The notes: generated by a model from the sequence alone, not told the origin. Numbered from the stretch's first letter, positions 16,653 to 25,716 are shown. The stretch is DNA of 64,000 nucleotides from Sphingomonas sp. IC081 (GCF_006874585.1 NZ_CP029764.1:23593-87592), one strand, 5' to 3'. Program-made: numbers and translations.

Positions 16653-18155
16653 GTGCCGGGTTGCCAAGTCAACGATCATCAAATGAGGCTTTTCATGAAA
16701 TTGCGACAGACCAACCCGGTCCCGGTGGCTGCGGCGAAGGCCGGGTTCAGCACCGCGACGGGCTACCGGATCGCGAGCGATCCGGTGCTTCCTTCACACC
16801 GTAAAGCGCCCCGCGGCCGACGGCGACCTGATCCGTTGGAATCGATCTTCGAGAGCGAGATCGTACCAATGCTGAAGGCGGCACCTGGCTTGCGGGCGGT
16901 GGCGATCTTCGAGGAGATGCGCCGTCGCCATCCCGATCTCGATTTTGGGGTTCGCCGCACGATGGAGCGTCGTATCCGTGCCTGGCGGGCCGTTCATGGC
17001 CCGGAACAGGAAGTGATCTTCCGCCAGACTCATGAGCCGGGGCGAATGGGCCTTTCGGACTTCACCGACATGAGGAGCCTCAAAGTCACGATCGCGGGTG
17101 CGCCCCTCGATCACCTGCTTTACCACTTCCGCCTGGTGTGGTCAGGCTTCGAACATGCCCATGTCATCCTGGGCGGCGAGAGCTATGTCGCATTGGCTGA
17201 GGGGCTGCAGAACGCGCTTTGGATGCTGGGCGGCGCGCCGGGCGAACACCGCAGCGACAGTCTGTCGGCCGCGTTTCGCAACCTTGATGCCGATGCCCGT
17301 GCGGACTTGACCACACGCTACGACGCCTTGTGCGAACATTATGGCATGACGCCGACCCGCAACAACCGCGGCATCGCGCATGAGAATGGCAGCGTCGAAA
17401 GCTCCCACGGCCATCTCAAGGCGGCGGTGGAGGATGCGCTGGCGATGCGTGGATCGACCGACTTCGAGGACCTCGCGGCCTATCGCAGGTTCATCGACGA
17501 GATCGTTGCCCGAAAGAACCGGCGCAGTGCCGCCCGCATCGACACCGAAAGGGCAACGCTCAAACCGCTACCTGATCGTCGCACCAGCGACTACGAGGAA
17601 CATATCCTTCCCGTCACCTCGTCCAGCACCTTCGTTCTGCGCAAGGTGTTCTACACGGTGCCGTCACGGTTGATCGGGCATCGACTGCGTGTGCGCCTCT
17701 ACGATGATCGGCTCGATCTGTTCCTGGGCGGCAGTTATCTCATGACCCGGCCACGCGGTCGCCCGAAAAGCGCTACCGAACATGGCTATGTGGTGGATTA
17801 CCGTCACGTGATCCATAGCCTCAGGCGTAAGCCGATGGCCCTGCTGCAGCTGACCTATCGCGACCAGTTGTTCCCGCGCGAGGCGTACAGGCTCATGTTC
17901 GAACGGCTGCTCGAAGCCATGTCCGAGCGTGACGCTTGCCGCAAGATGGTCGAGTTGCTGTCCATGGCCCATGAACGGGCCTGCGAGGCCGAGCTTGCCG
18001 ATCTTCTCGCCCAGGACCTTGACGAAGGCCGGCTGCCTGACATCGCCGCGTTGCGAACGCGCTTCTCGCCCGATCCGGCCGCGCTGCCCGAGGTGGTGGT
18101 CGAGCTTGGCCCCCTGACCGACTACGATGCCCTGCTGCTGGGAGAGGCCGCATGA
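16653..18155 (+). CDS. istA: IS21 family transposase IstA
   Basis: 500 residues. The integrase core has DFTDMRS (first Asp), GEHRSDSLSAAF (second Asp) and HENGSVESSHGHLK (Glu), the DDE triad of IS21 transposases. A C-terminal beta domain binds DNA ends. GTG start at 16653 is supported by GGAGGGAG 7 bp upstream; ATG 16683 is an alternative. The stop overlaps the istB start (ATGA-type, 18152). Confidence 0.92.
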   Translation: MPGCQVNDHQMRLFMKLRQTNPVPVAAAKAGFSTATGYRIASDPVLPSHRKAPRGRRRPDPLESIFESEIVPMLKAAPGLRAVAIFEEMRRRHPDLDFGVRRTMERRIRAWRAVHGPEQEVIFRQTHEPGRMGLSDFTDMRSLKVTIAGAPLDHLLYHFRLVWSGFEHAHVILGGESYVALAEGLQNALWMLGGAPGEHRSDSLSAAFRNLDADARADLTTRYDALCEHYGMTPTRNNRGIAHENGSVESSHGHLKAAVEDALAMRGSTDFEDLAAYRRFIDEIVARKNRRSAARIDTERATLKPLPDRRTSDYEEHILPVTSSSTFVLRKVFYTVPSRLIGHRLRVRLYDDRLDLFLGGSYLMTRPRGRPKSATEHGYVVDYRHVIHSLRRKPMALLQLTYRDQLFPREAYRLMFERLLEAMSERDACRKMVELLSMAHERACEAELADLLAQDLDEGRLPDIAALRTRFSPDPAALPEVVVELGPLTDYDALLLGEAA

Positions 18156-19018
18156 CCAAGGCCCATAACGTCGATGCCCAGCGCCTGAGCTTCATCCTCA
18201 ACGAGTTGAGGCTTCCTGCCATCAAGGTGATCTGGCCCGAGTTTACCGAACGTGCCGACAAGGAGGGCTGGCCCGCCACCCGACTGCTCGCTGCACTTAC
18301 CGAGCATGAAATGGCCGAACGTGACCGGCGTAGGATCGAACGTCATCTGAGCGACGCACGATTACCACCGGGCAAAACGCTCGACAGCTTCGCCTTCGAC
18401 GCCGTGCCGATGGTCTCGCGGGCGCAGGTCACGGCCATGACCTCGGGCGACGGATGGCTGGAAAAGGGCGCCAATCTCATCCTGTTCGGCCCGCCGGGCG
18501 GAGGAAAGAGCCACTTGGCGGCAGCCATCGGCCTGCAACTTGTCCAGAATGGTTGGCGCGTGCTGTTCACCCGCACGTCCGAGCTGGTCCAGAAGCTTCA
18601 GCTCGCGCGCCGCGAACTGGCGCTCGAATCCGCCATCGCCAAGCTCGACAAATACCACCTGCTCATCCTGGACGACCTCGCCTATGTCGCCAAGGATCAG
18701 GCTGAAACCTCCGTGCTCTTCGAGTTGATCAGCGCACGCTATGAGCGCCGATCCATGCTCATCACGGCCAACCAGCCCTTCGGCGAATGGAACCGGGTCT
18801 TCCCGGATCCCGCCATGACGCTCGCGGCCGTCGACCGTCTCGTTCATCACGCCACCATCTTCGAGATGAATGTCGAGAGCTATCGTCGCAGGGCCGCCCT
18901 CCAGCGACAGACAGGGGCTGGAAGGACCCCAAAATACGCGACAATCAAATCCATCGAGAAAATGTCGATCAGCGACAATCAGAGCGAAGAATCGCCCTTG
19001 CCGCATTGCCTCACCTGA
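18152..19018 (+). CDS. istB: IS21 family helper ATPase IstB
   Basis: 288 residues. AAA+ ATPase related to DnaC with Walker A FGPPGGGKSHLAAAIG and Walker B LLILDDLAY, plus sensor-1 SMLITANQPF. IstB regulates IstA target capture. It overlaps istA by 4 bp. The last 30 residues after YRRRAALQR are polar and variable. About 19010-19082 contains the repeated GCTCCCG box and a short stem that may be IS21 or next-element terminal sequence. Confidence 0.92.
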   Translation: MTKAHNVDAQRLSFILNELRLPAIKVIWPEFTERADKEGWPATRLLAALTEHEMAERDRRRIERHLSDARLPPGKTLDSFAFDAVPMVSRAQVTAMTSGDGWLEKGANLILFGPPGGGKSHLAAAIGLQLVQNGWRVLFTRTSELVQKLQLARRELALESAIAKLDKYHLLILDDLAYVAKDQAETSVLFELISARYERRSMLITANQPFGEWNRVFPDPAMTLAAVDRLVHHATIFEMNVESYRRRAALQRQTGAGRTPKYATIKSIEKMSISDNQSEESPLPHCLT

Positions 19019-19083
19019 ACTGCTCCCGGCGGGGATAACGTTGCCTCATCTAGAATGCTCCCGAAGACGATCGGGAGCGGACG

Positions 19084-20515
19084 ATGAGGAAGGTGAGCAT
19101 GGCAACGCGGACGGAGTTGGTTGAGGCGGTTGGCGAACGCTACCGATCGGCGGACAAACGCAGCAAGGGGCGCGTCCTCGATGAGTTCGCGGCAGTGACT
19201 GGTTTCCACCGCAAGCATGCGATGCGGCTGCTGCGCGCGAAGCGCGAAGCAGCGGAAGGCACACGCCCCGCACGACGGGTCTACGACGAGGCAGTTCGGA
19301 CGGCGCTTGTGATGGTGTGGGAAGCATCGGACCGGTTGTGCGGCAAGCGATTGCAACCGCTCATCCCGATCCTGCTGGAGGCGATGGAACGGCACGGGCA
19401 TCTGGACGTGGCGCCGGAGGTGAAGACCATGCTGACGCGGATGAGCGCTGCGACGATTGATCGGGCGCTGCGCGAGGTGAAGGTCGGTGGCCGTTCGCCG
19501 AAGCGGCAAGGTGTGGCAGGCACCGCGCTCAGGCGTAGCGTGCCGGTTAGGACGTTCTCCGACTGGAACGATCCGGCGCCGGGACACATCGAAGCCGATC
19601 TGGTGTCGCATAGCGGCCCGGTAGCGAAGGGAAGCTTCGCCTGGACGTTCACGCTAACCGACATCGCCACCGGCTGGACCGAATGCGCCCCGCTGCTGGT
19701 ACGCGAACAAACGGTGCTGGTCGCGGTATTGAACGAGCTGCGCAAGTTGATGCCCTTTGCGCTGCTGGGATTCGATACCGACAACGACAGCGTCTTCATC
19801 AACGAGACGGTCCGGGATTACTGCTTGGAGGCCGGCATCGCGTTCACTCGCTGCCGCCCCTATCGCAAGAACGACCAGGCGTGGGTGGAACAGAAGAACG
19901 GATCGGTCGTGCGCCGGCTGGTCGGCTATCGCCGCTTCGAGGGGCTGGAGGCTACTGCCGCCTTGGCCGATCTGTACGCTGCTGCGCGATTATTCGTGAA
20001 CTTCTTCCAGCCATCGTTCAAGCTGGCGGAGAAGCGCCGGGATGGCGCCCGCGTCCACAAGCGTTATCACTCTCCTGCAACGCCGTGCCAGCGCCTGATC
20101 GACGATCCGCGAACGGATGATGCTACCCGCGAACGGCTCCGGATCATGCAGGAGGGGCTCGATCCCGTTCGGTTGCTGCGCGATATCAGGTCCGCGCAGC
20201 AGCGGTTGGTCGCGCTCGCCGACATGACGGTCCCAACCAAAGTCGGCGAAAAGGCCTCACCTGAGCTCGACGCGTTCCTGTCGAGCCTCCGGACCGCATG
20301 GAAGAGCGGTGGCGGCCGTCCGACCGCGACCGACAAGCCCAAGGTCCCTCGCGGCCGCCGTCGACCCGATCCCCTGGTCGACGTGACGGAACAGTTGAAG
20401 TGTTGGTTCGAAAAGGAGCCGTGGCGGACCGGACGAGAGCTGCTTGAGAAGTTGCAGGCGGAGCAGCCGGGTGACTATCCCGAGGGCTTGTTGCGGACGG
20501 TGCAGCGCCGCCTAA
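19084..20515 (+). pseudogene. rve-type DDE transposase, 3' end removed at IS1380 junction
   Basis: About 477 residues of an integrase-core transposase (GHIEADLVSHSG, GFDTDNDSVFIN, QAWVEQKNGSVVRRLVGY giving D-D-E), of the ISNCY/IS481-like class in which the N-terminus reads RSADKRSKGRVLDEFAAVTGFHRKHAMR-like helix-turn-helix sequence. The frame runs on to 20628, but from 20516 the bases belong to the IS1380 copy, so the natural C-terminus is missing. ATG 19099 is an alternative start. Confidence 0.85.
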
Positions 20516-22161
20516 CCTCTCTTATTCACGACGCTCGGTTTCGGGCCCGCTCTGGGCATTTGCTGCGGCTGGCTGTATTGCGCGGACGACCGGCATCGCT
20601 GGCGTTTGTTTCACCGCATTCGGATTGATGGGCTTTTCGGGTTGAAGGGCTGGGCTCGGAGTTCTGCGGCGCTGCCGCATGGGCTACGTCGGCGCAGGCT
20701 TCAGCCGGAGAACGAGGGCGCGGAACAGGTCGGCATCCGGACAGGCGGAAGCGAAGGCAATGCGGATGCGGCTAGCACTTTCTACGACGCGCGCAGCGAC
20801 CTTGAGCAGCCGCAGGCGCAAGGTGGTAAACTCCGCGCTTGCCAGAGCAGCGGTCCTGGGCATCGCCTGCTGGATGCGCCATAGCAGCCAGTATGCGGCA
20901 GTGTGCAGTATCAGGCGCATCTGATTGGCATTGGCCGAGCGGCACGAGGTTCGGTCGCTGGCGAGCTGGGACTTGTGGCGCTTGATCAGGTTCTCGGCCT
21001 GACCACGCGCGCAGTAGAGCGTGTCGTAGATGTGCTCGGCCGATCCTGTTGCCAACGAGGTGACGACATAGCGGATGTCCATGCCCAGCGTGCTGGCCTC
21101 GATCCGTGCAACGACGCGACGCTGGCACTTCCAGGTCTTTGCCCCATAGCGGGTCTCGGCATAGTTGCGCAGGACGGGACACTGACGCTGGGCGCGCTTG
21201 ACCGCGCAGGCATCGGCGACCGCAACAATGGCGGGATCGGCGCGCAGCGCTGAATTGGTGGGCAGGCCGAACACGTAATCGACGCGGGCCGCATCGCAGT
21301 AGGCCATGACCTCGGGTCGACCATAGTGCCCGTCGCCGCGGATAGTGATGTGGGTATCGGGCCAATTACGGCGCAGGTGACGCACCAGGCGTCGGATGTG
21401 CCCCGCCGCCTCCTTTCCAGAAGGCGTCTTGCCTGTGCGCAGCAGCATGGCCACCGGCCTGCCGGTCGCGGTGTCGTAGATATGGATCGGTAGGAAGCAG
21501 CGCTCCCCATGATGCCCGTTCCAGAACGAGAGCTGTTGATAGCCATGCACGACGTCGCACGTGTCGTCGATATCCAGCGTGACCGCTGTCGGAGGGGCGG
21601 GATAGCTGGCGCAGTAGATGTCGATCATCGCGGCCATCATGCTGGCCAGTTCGCGCGTAGTCGGTGCATTTTCCCACCGGCTCATCGTCGGTTGGCTGGC
21701 CAGCCCCGCGCCCGATTCCGGCAGCTTGCCGAGCGCCAGGCGGAAGCCTGGATCGTCGCGCAGAGCATCGAGATCATCGGCATCCTCATAGCCGCACGCA
21801 ATCGCGAACACACGGGCACGCAGAATGTCATCCAGGCGATGGATCACCCGCGCTGGATCGCGCGGATCGGCAATACAAGCCGCCAGGCGCTGGCAAATCC
21901 CCATCGCGCGCTCGGCCTGTGCAAGCAGTAGAACACCGCCATCCGAGGTAAGCCGGCCACCGTCGAACGCAGCTGTGATTTTCTTGCGGCCGACTGCTGG
22001 GAATCCAAATGAGCTTGCGATATCATCGTTCATGGCGGGTGTGGCCCGTGGCATTTTCTGCCCTGCGGCAGGTTCGGCTTAGACACCCAGTTCCTAATTC
22101 AGATCAGAGGCTTACGCCACTCCCGCCAACCCTTCAGGACACTTTTGGTGAATAAGGCGGG
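20516..22161 (-). mobile_element. IS1380 family element, copy 1 (1646 bp)
   Basis: Ends are defined by comparison with the second copy at 61178-62823; the two appear identical. Left terminus CCTCTCTTATTCAC and right terminus GTGAATAAGGCGGG form an imperfect inverted repeat. Flanking tetranucleotides are CTAA on the left and CTAG on the right, so there is no perfect target duplication, unlike copy 2. Confidence 0.9.
20684..22054 (-). CDS. IS1380 family transposase, copy 1
   Basis: 456 residues. DDE transposase with VTLDIDDTCDVVHGYQQ (first Asp region), ITIRGDGHYGRPEVMAYC (second Asp) and the C-terminal ENLIKRHKSQLASDRTSC (Glu) typical of the IS1380/IS1247 group. Intact. Same protein as encoded at 61346-62716. 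Confidence 0.93.
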   Translation of the reverse strand: MPRATPAMNDDIASSFGFPAVGRKKITAAFDGGRLTSDGGVLLLAQAERAMGICQRLAACIADPRDPARVIHRLDDILRARVFAIACGYEDADDLDALRDDPGFRLALGKLPESGAGLASQPTMSRWENAPTTRELASMMAAMIDIYCASYPAPPTAVTLDIDDTCDVVHGYQQLSFWNGHHGERCFLPIHIYDTATGRPVAMLLRTGKTPSGKEAAGHIRRLVRHLRRNWPDTHITIRGDGHYGRPEVMAYCDAARVDYVFGLPTNSALRADPAIVAVADACAVKRAQRQCPVLRNYAETRYGAKTWKCQRRVVARIEASTLGMDIRYVVTSLATGSAEHIYDTLYCARGQAENLIKRHKSQLASDRTSCRSANANQMRLILHTAAYWLLWRIQQAMPRTAALASAEFTTLRLRLLKVAARVVESASRIRIAFASACPDADLFRALVLRLKPAPT

Positions 22162-22315
22162 CTAGCTCGCTAATGTAATGCAGCGAATGGAGCGCGTGTT
22201 TCAGTTGAAAGGCTGATAGATCGTCGCCCAGCTCCGCCGCGATAGCGAGGCTTTCGCGCGTGAGGGCTATAGCATGTTGGAGGCGGTGATATTGTTCGTC
22301 GTTCAAGTCCATCAT
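22162..22315 (-). pseudogene. small helical protein gene cut by IS1380 copy 1
   Basis: About 51 native residues (MDLNDEQYHRLQHAIAL ... LHSLHYISELA) before the frame enters IS1380 sequence and ends at 22112. Amphipathic and charged, with no recognised family. It starts 27 bp from and divergent to the XRE gene, so it may have been its partner in a two-gene unit. Confidence 0.55.
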
Positions 22316-22341
22316 CACCCGACTCCGAAGCAGGTTCCAGA

Positions 22342-22587
22342 ATGGCAATATACCTACGTTTGGACGATATGGCGCACCCGTTGAGCAAATTATTCGGGAA
22401 GCGGTTGAGGGCGCGGAGGCAGGCCCTCAAAATGTCGCAAGCGATGCTGCATGAGCAAACCGGCGTCACGGCCTCCTACATTTCGTTTATCGAGAACGGG
22501 AAGGCCAATCCGACCTTGGATGTTATGGCGCAGCTCGCGGACGCGATCGGTTGCCCTGTCTCGGAAATGTTGGCCGCTGAAGCATAG
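22342..22587 (+). CDS. XRE family transcriptional regulator (81 aa)
   Basis: A compact helix-turn-helix protein: KRLRARRQALKMSQAMLHEQTGVTASYISFIENGKANPTLDVMAQLADAIGCPVSEML. The HTH spans about residues 30-50, and size and layout match XRE/controller-type regulators. ATG 22369 is an alternative start. Immediately downstream lies a cluster of CATAGAC/GTCTATG boxes, and an identical palindrome precedes the zeta toxin gene; I infer this protein binds them. The neighbouring Dam-like methylase makes a controller-type role possible. Confidence 0.85.
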   Translation: MAIYLRLDDMAHPLSKLFGKRLRARRQALKMSQAMLHEQTGVTASYISFIENGKANPTLDVMAQLADAIGCPVSEMLAAEA

Positions 22588-22660
22588 TCGCCGCTGTCTA
22601 TGCGCTGCAGCATAGCCGCCCGCGTCTATGTCGCCGGTGGCATAGACGTTCCCGTCTATG
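22583..22660. promoter_or_regulatory. cluster of CATAGAC/GTCTATG operator-like boxes
   Basis: Half sites: CATAG 22583, GTCTATG 22596, CATAG 22611, GTCTATG 22624, CATAGAC 22641, GTCTATG 22654. The last pair forms the perfect palindrome CATAGACGTTCCCGTCTATG (22641-22660). The same 8+4+8 design recurs at 25229-25248. The cluster lies in the gap between the XRE gene and the small membrane gene at 22734. Confidence 0.65.
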
Positions 22661-22733
22661 ATGCTGGCCGGTGAAGCCCCTTGCTGGCTTAGGAGGTTGC
22701 AGCATCGAGCCTGAGCCGTAATCATCCGGTGCC

Positions 22734-22883
22734 ATGAAGGACTGGCCCGATCCGAACGACGATTCCGGCAGCGACTTGCTTATCCACATCGAGTTTTGGG
22801 GATTGCTGGCGCTTACCGGGCTTGCCTTCCTCGCGGGCGTTGGGCCGCCGATCGTCCGCTTTGTCCGTTCAGTCATCGGATAG
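22734..22883 (+). CDS. small single-pass membrane protein (49 aa)
   Basis: MKDWPDPNDDSGSDLLIHIE leads into one hydrophobic segment (FWGLLALTGLAFLAGVG) and a short basic tail (RFVRSVIG). It sits directly after the operator cluster, so it is probably controlled by it. GGAGG lies about 40 bp upstream; closer ribosome binding is weak. Unknown function; found by direct reading of the + strand. Confidence 0.5.
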   Translation: MKDWPDPNDDSGSDLLIHIEFWGLLALTGLAFLAGVGPPIVRFVRSVIG

Positions 22884-22897
22884 GCGCGCACGCCTAT
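22880..22897. promoter_or_regulatory. degenerate operator-like palindrome
   Basis: ATAGGCGCGCACGCCTAT has 7-bp arms and a 4-base centre, resembling the CATAGACG-N4-CGTCTATG sites with C-to-G changes. It overlaps the 3' ends of the converging small genes at 22734 and 22894. Confidence 0.35.
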
Positions 22898-23058
22898 GAT
22901 GCTGTCCCGTGGCGGGGAACAATGTAGGCCCATATGCCGCCTTGGCTCGCCCACTCTGGATGCCGATAGTTATAGGCCATCATGGCGAGCGTGAACAGCA
23001 GCAGCAGAAGCGCCGACAAATCGCCGCGCGAAAAGGGCCTGTTGTTATCGCCGTTCAT
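22894..23058 (-). CDS. small single-pass membrane protein (54 aa)
   Basis: MNGDNNRPFSRGDLSALLLL followed by FTLAMMAYNYRHPEW and a short polar tail. AAGAGG precedes the ATG at 23058. The frame stays open and protein-like upstream to a possible CTG start at 23172, which would add a second hydrophobic stretch (ALAVGSIFLRRQL); that longer form is an alternative. Unknown function; convergent with the 49-residue gene. Confidence 0.45.
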   Translation of the reverse strand: MNGDNNRPFSRGDLSALLLLLFTLAMMAYNYRHPEWASQGGIWAYIVPRHGTAS

Positions 23059-23275
23059 CGCCTCTTTTGACACAGGAGCGGTAATCGGACCCTTGCCCGC
23101 CTTGGTTAAATGTTGGTGGACGAGCTGGCGGCGCAGAAAGATGGACCCGACAGCTAATGCAGCCGGGTCCAGTGAAAGAACCTAAATGATCGAGAAAGGT
23201 TCTTCGGGTCGCAGGGCTGATCTAGGATGCTTTGGTTAATCATTTCACAACGGCAACGAGTGCGGCGCTGGCCTG
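23059..23275. other. gap with stem-loop, no certain gene
   Basis: 217 bp. It contains a stem AAGAACCT / AAGGTTCTT around 23176-23204 and possibly the 5' extension of the 54-residue gene. The far end abuts the 3' end of the methylase gene. Nothing else recognised. Confidence 0.4.
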
Positions 23276-23980
23276 CTATGAGTCCACTTCCAGCAGCGCG
23301 GCGAGGATCGCAATTCGCTCGCCCGCAGGCAGCTCGCTAAACATGCGTTTCCAACGTGCCGCCTTGCGCTTGATCCTCTGGCGATCGGTGAAATCCACCC
23401 CGGCATGGGTGGCCCAATGCGCCGCGTCGGGCGCATAGTTCATCCATAGACATTCGGTGCGCGGCCCGCCTCGCGTCATGGCCTGATAGGACAGGACGCG
23501 CCAGCGCGGCGCGGGCAGCAGTTCGCTATACAGGGACGAGGGATAGCCTGAAATCATCACCGAGGCGGGCAGCGCATCGAGGACGGCCAGCAGTTCCCTA
23601 TGGTCCGCTTCCGTATAGTCATAGCGGTAGCGCGTGCCCGGATGGGAGCGCGTGGCGAGGACATAGGGCGGATCAGCATAGATCAGCACGCGCCCAGCGG
23701 CCGAAAAGTCGAAATCGCGCAGGAAGGCGAGGCAATCGACGTTGTAGGTTTCGACGGCCGCGCCATCGAACGCGCTCGATTCCTCTGCCGCGATCGAGCC
23801 GAAGCACTCAAAGGTAGCCGGATCAATTTCGAGGCCGATCGAGCGGGCAGCGGGAGGCTTGCGCCGGAGGACGATGCCGGAGCCTAGATGCGTCTCAATG
23901 TAGGTATCGTGCGGCGGCATATTGGCAATCACAGCCTGATATGCGCCCGAAACCTGTTTCGAGCCGAGATAGCCGGTCAT
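23276..23980 (-). CDS. D12-class (Dam-like) DNA adenine N6-methyltransferase
   Basis: 234 residues from ATG 23980, which gives the family-typical opening TGYLGSKQVSGAYQAVIANM (K/G-rich motif I region: SAM binding). Later parts carry the catalytic motif IV DPPY in IYADPPYVLATRSHPG and YTEADHRELLAVLDALP. It uses S-adenosylmethionine to methylate adenine in DNA. No restriction partner lies nearby, so it is an orphan methylase as often carried by conjugative elements. It follows the zeta toxin gene on the same strand at 148 bp. Confidence 0.85.
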   Translation of the reverse strand: MTGYLGSKQVSGAYQAVIANMPPHDTYIETHLGSGIVLRRKPPAARSIGLEIDPATFECFGSIAAEESSAFDGAAVETYNVDCLAFLRDFDFSAAGRVLIYADPPYVLATRSHPGTRYRYDYTEADHRELLAVLDALPASVMISGYPSSLYSELLPAPRWRVLSYQAMTRGGPRTECLWMNYAPDAAHWATHAGVDFTDRQRIKRKAARWKRMFSELPAGERIAILAALLEVDS

Positions 23981-24128
23981 GGCACCTACTGGAAAAGAAG
24001 GAGCAGGCGGGGGAAGCGTCCCCCTGCGATCGGGCCGCCCAGCGTCCCGCTCGACCCCCACAGCAAGGGGCCAGCCCCTCGCAACGCTCCCCGGCTAACA
24101 CCAAACGGAAGGTTCGGGCTGGGGGCGT

Positions 24129-25205
24129 TCATCTGGAACGCCGGGGCGACGGCGGCTTAGGCAGGCCGTGGCCGATTTCGTTGGATTTGGTTTTGCCGTC
24201 GCCTTCGCTCTGGCCTGTCTTGAGGGCGTCGGAGAGTCCGGCGAGCGAGCTTCCCCGCGCCGCGTTCAGGAGAGACGTTCGGCCACTTTCCGGCGTAGCT
24301 TTTCGTCCGTCGCCATGTGCGAGGCTCCCACCAACATCAGGGCCTCCAATCGCGTAAAGTTGCCCGTGGGGAGATTGTCCTTTGAATTGGAGGGCGCAAT
24401 CGGCGCTGACGCGGCCGAGCTGGTTGAGCCGGTCGAACTCTCTTTCAAGCCTTTCTTGGACAGGTCCATTTTCCAATTCCTTCCGCCAGATATTTACACC
24501 GTCCATGCCTTCTAGGCGATGAACATTCGCACGATCGCGCACGTCATGGACCGCAACCGAAATCTGATCGCCAAAGCGACCTAGAAGGGCCTCTAGGCCG
24601 TCAGGCGTGCCCTCCTGAATACGCACCATCACGGCCGCGCTCGCGCCCCTGCCTAGCTCCTCAAAGCGTTGGAACGTGTGCGCAAGCGCCTCCTCTGGCC
24701 GAGGCAGCACCGCTATTACCCCGACTCTGCATCCGGCGCTCAATGCCTGTTCGACCTTGGCGATGCTCGCTTGCGGATCGACAAGCTGGCCCTCAAAGAT
24801 CGCGCGCACGTCACGGCCGAGCCGGTTTCCTTCATGCAGCGCCGCATACTGGATTTCAGAGGTTTTCCCGGCCCCCGGCATCCCGGTTACGAACAGCACC
24901 AGGTTGCGGGTCGGATCGGAGCTATCGGCTACTACGCGCCGGTATTGTTCGGCCGCCAGAACGGCCGCGGCATTGTGGACGGGCGCGTTGTATCGGCCGC
25001 GGGCCTCTCTTGAGGCGGTATATTCGGGAAGCAGCTCCTTCATGGCGTCCGCACAGACGTAGCGCCCCCCGAAAGTGCCGGGTCGGGCCGCATAGTCTGT
25101 CAGGAACCGTTCGGGCGCAGCTTGCACGGCATCGACCACGCGCCGTTGCACGTCCGCGCGATCGGCGTCCGCGAACTCCAATACCCTGATAGGTTCCAAT
25201 GCCAT
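24129..25205 (-). CDS. zeta toxin family P-loop kinase
   Basis: 358 residues. Walker A is LFVTGMPGAGKTSEIQYAAL; residues 1-95 form a helical leader with YNAPVHNAAAVLAAEQY; the 100 C-terminal residues are Gly/Ser/Lys-rich and disordered. Zeta kinases phosphorylate UDP-N-acetylglucosamine in known systems. No epsilon-like antitoxin gene is adjacent. GAGGAAGCGGG precedes the ATG. A CATAGACG-N4-CGTCTATG palindrome lies 24 bp upstream, so repression by the XRE protein at 22342 is likely. Confidence 0.8.
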   Translation of the reverse strand: MALEPIRVLEFADADRADVQRRVVDAVQAAPERFLTDYAARPGTFGGRYVCADAMKELLPEYTASREARGRYNAPVHNAAAVLAAEQYRRVVADSSDPTRNLVLFVTGMPGAGKTSEIQYAALHEGNRLGRDVRAIFEGQLVDPQASIAKVEQALSAGCRVGVIAVLPRPEEALAHTFQRFEELGRGASAAVMVRIQEGTPDGLEALLGRFGDQISVAVHDVRDRANVHRLEGMDGVNIWRKELENGPVQERLEREFDRLNQLGRVSADCALQFKGQSPHGQLYAIGGPDVGGSLAHGDGRKATPESGRTSLLNAARGSSLAGLSDALKTGQSEGDGKTKSNEIGHGLPKPPSPRRSR

Positions 25206-25228
25206 CCCGCTTCCTCTGTCAGATCCGG

Positions 25229-25248
25229 CATAGACGCAGGCGTCTATG
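25229..25248. promoter_or_regulatory. operator palindrome upstream of zeta toxin
   Basis: Perfect palindrome CATAGACGCAGGCGTCTATG (8+4+8) ending 24 bp before the zeta start codon on the - strand. Same arms as 22641-22660. Position fits a repressor site over the promoter or leader. Confidence 0.7.
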
Positions 25249-25292
25249 AGAACCAGAACTATTTGTTGGAGCGTGGTCTAGCACGAATATAA

Positions 25293-25319
25293 GAAAGCCC
25301 GACACAGGGCCGGGCTTTC
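25293..25319 (-). terminator. intrinsic terminator for leftward transcription
   Basis: Arms GAAAGCCCG / CGGGCTTTC, 9-base loop. Read on the - strand the stem is followed by TTATATTCG, so the arm and tail together give a U-rich run. It would end the leftward operon from 27410 and insulate the zeta gene. A second nested stem (CTTTCGG...CCGAAAG, 25323-25360) lies next to it. Confidence 0.65.
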
Positions 25320-25509
25320 GCACTTTCGGACACAACGGCGGGTTGTGCGCGACCCGAAAGCAGAGTTGTTGCAGAGCCGTATCGGGCAGGCACGGCGCTG
25401 GCAAGGCGAAGGAGCTGCGCCCGCGCGATATGCCCAGCCTTTATCGTCGGCAGGCTGTTAATCATGGTGTGCAACGGAAACTTACCATTCATCGTGCAGC
25501 GCGAGATTC

Positions 25510-25716
25510 ATGGATAGCGATCCCGGAGAAGCGCGAAGGCTGCACGCGGTTGAGAACCGCGCAATGGCGCGCCGCATTGAGGCGGAGCGTTGGAAAGCTC
25601 TATGGGATGAGGCCCACCCCGCAGCGACGGAGGCCCCGGCCCCGGACCATGCAGCTCCCGACAAACCGAGCCGCTTGCGCTCGATATTAACGCTATTCCG
25701 AAGGGATGGCCTCTAG
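25510..25716 (+). CDS. small hypothetical protein (68 aa)
   Basis: Charged helical protein (DSDPGEARRLHAVENRAMAR...RWKALWDEAH) with a Pro/Ala linker and a basic C-terminus. Weak GCGAGA ribosome site. Its stop overlaps by 4 bp the stop region of the convergent gene at 25713. Codon use looks coding but no family is recognised. Confidence 0.5.
   Translation: MDSDPGEARRLHAVENRAMARRIEAERWKALWDEAHPAATEAPAPDHAAPDKPSRLRSILTLFRRDGL

Noticed and set aside
18152..19018. Chromosomal DnaC-like loader
   Set aside because: Immediate overlap with istA and the IstB motif set make it the IS21 helper ATPase.
22982..23185. 67-residue + strand frame
   Set aside because: Arg/Ser-rich and lies opposite a better small membrane-protein frame with a ribosome site.
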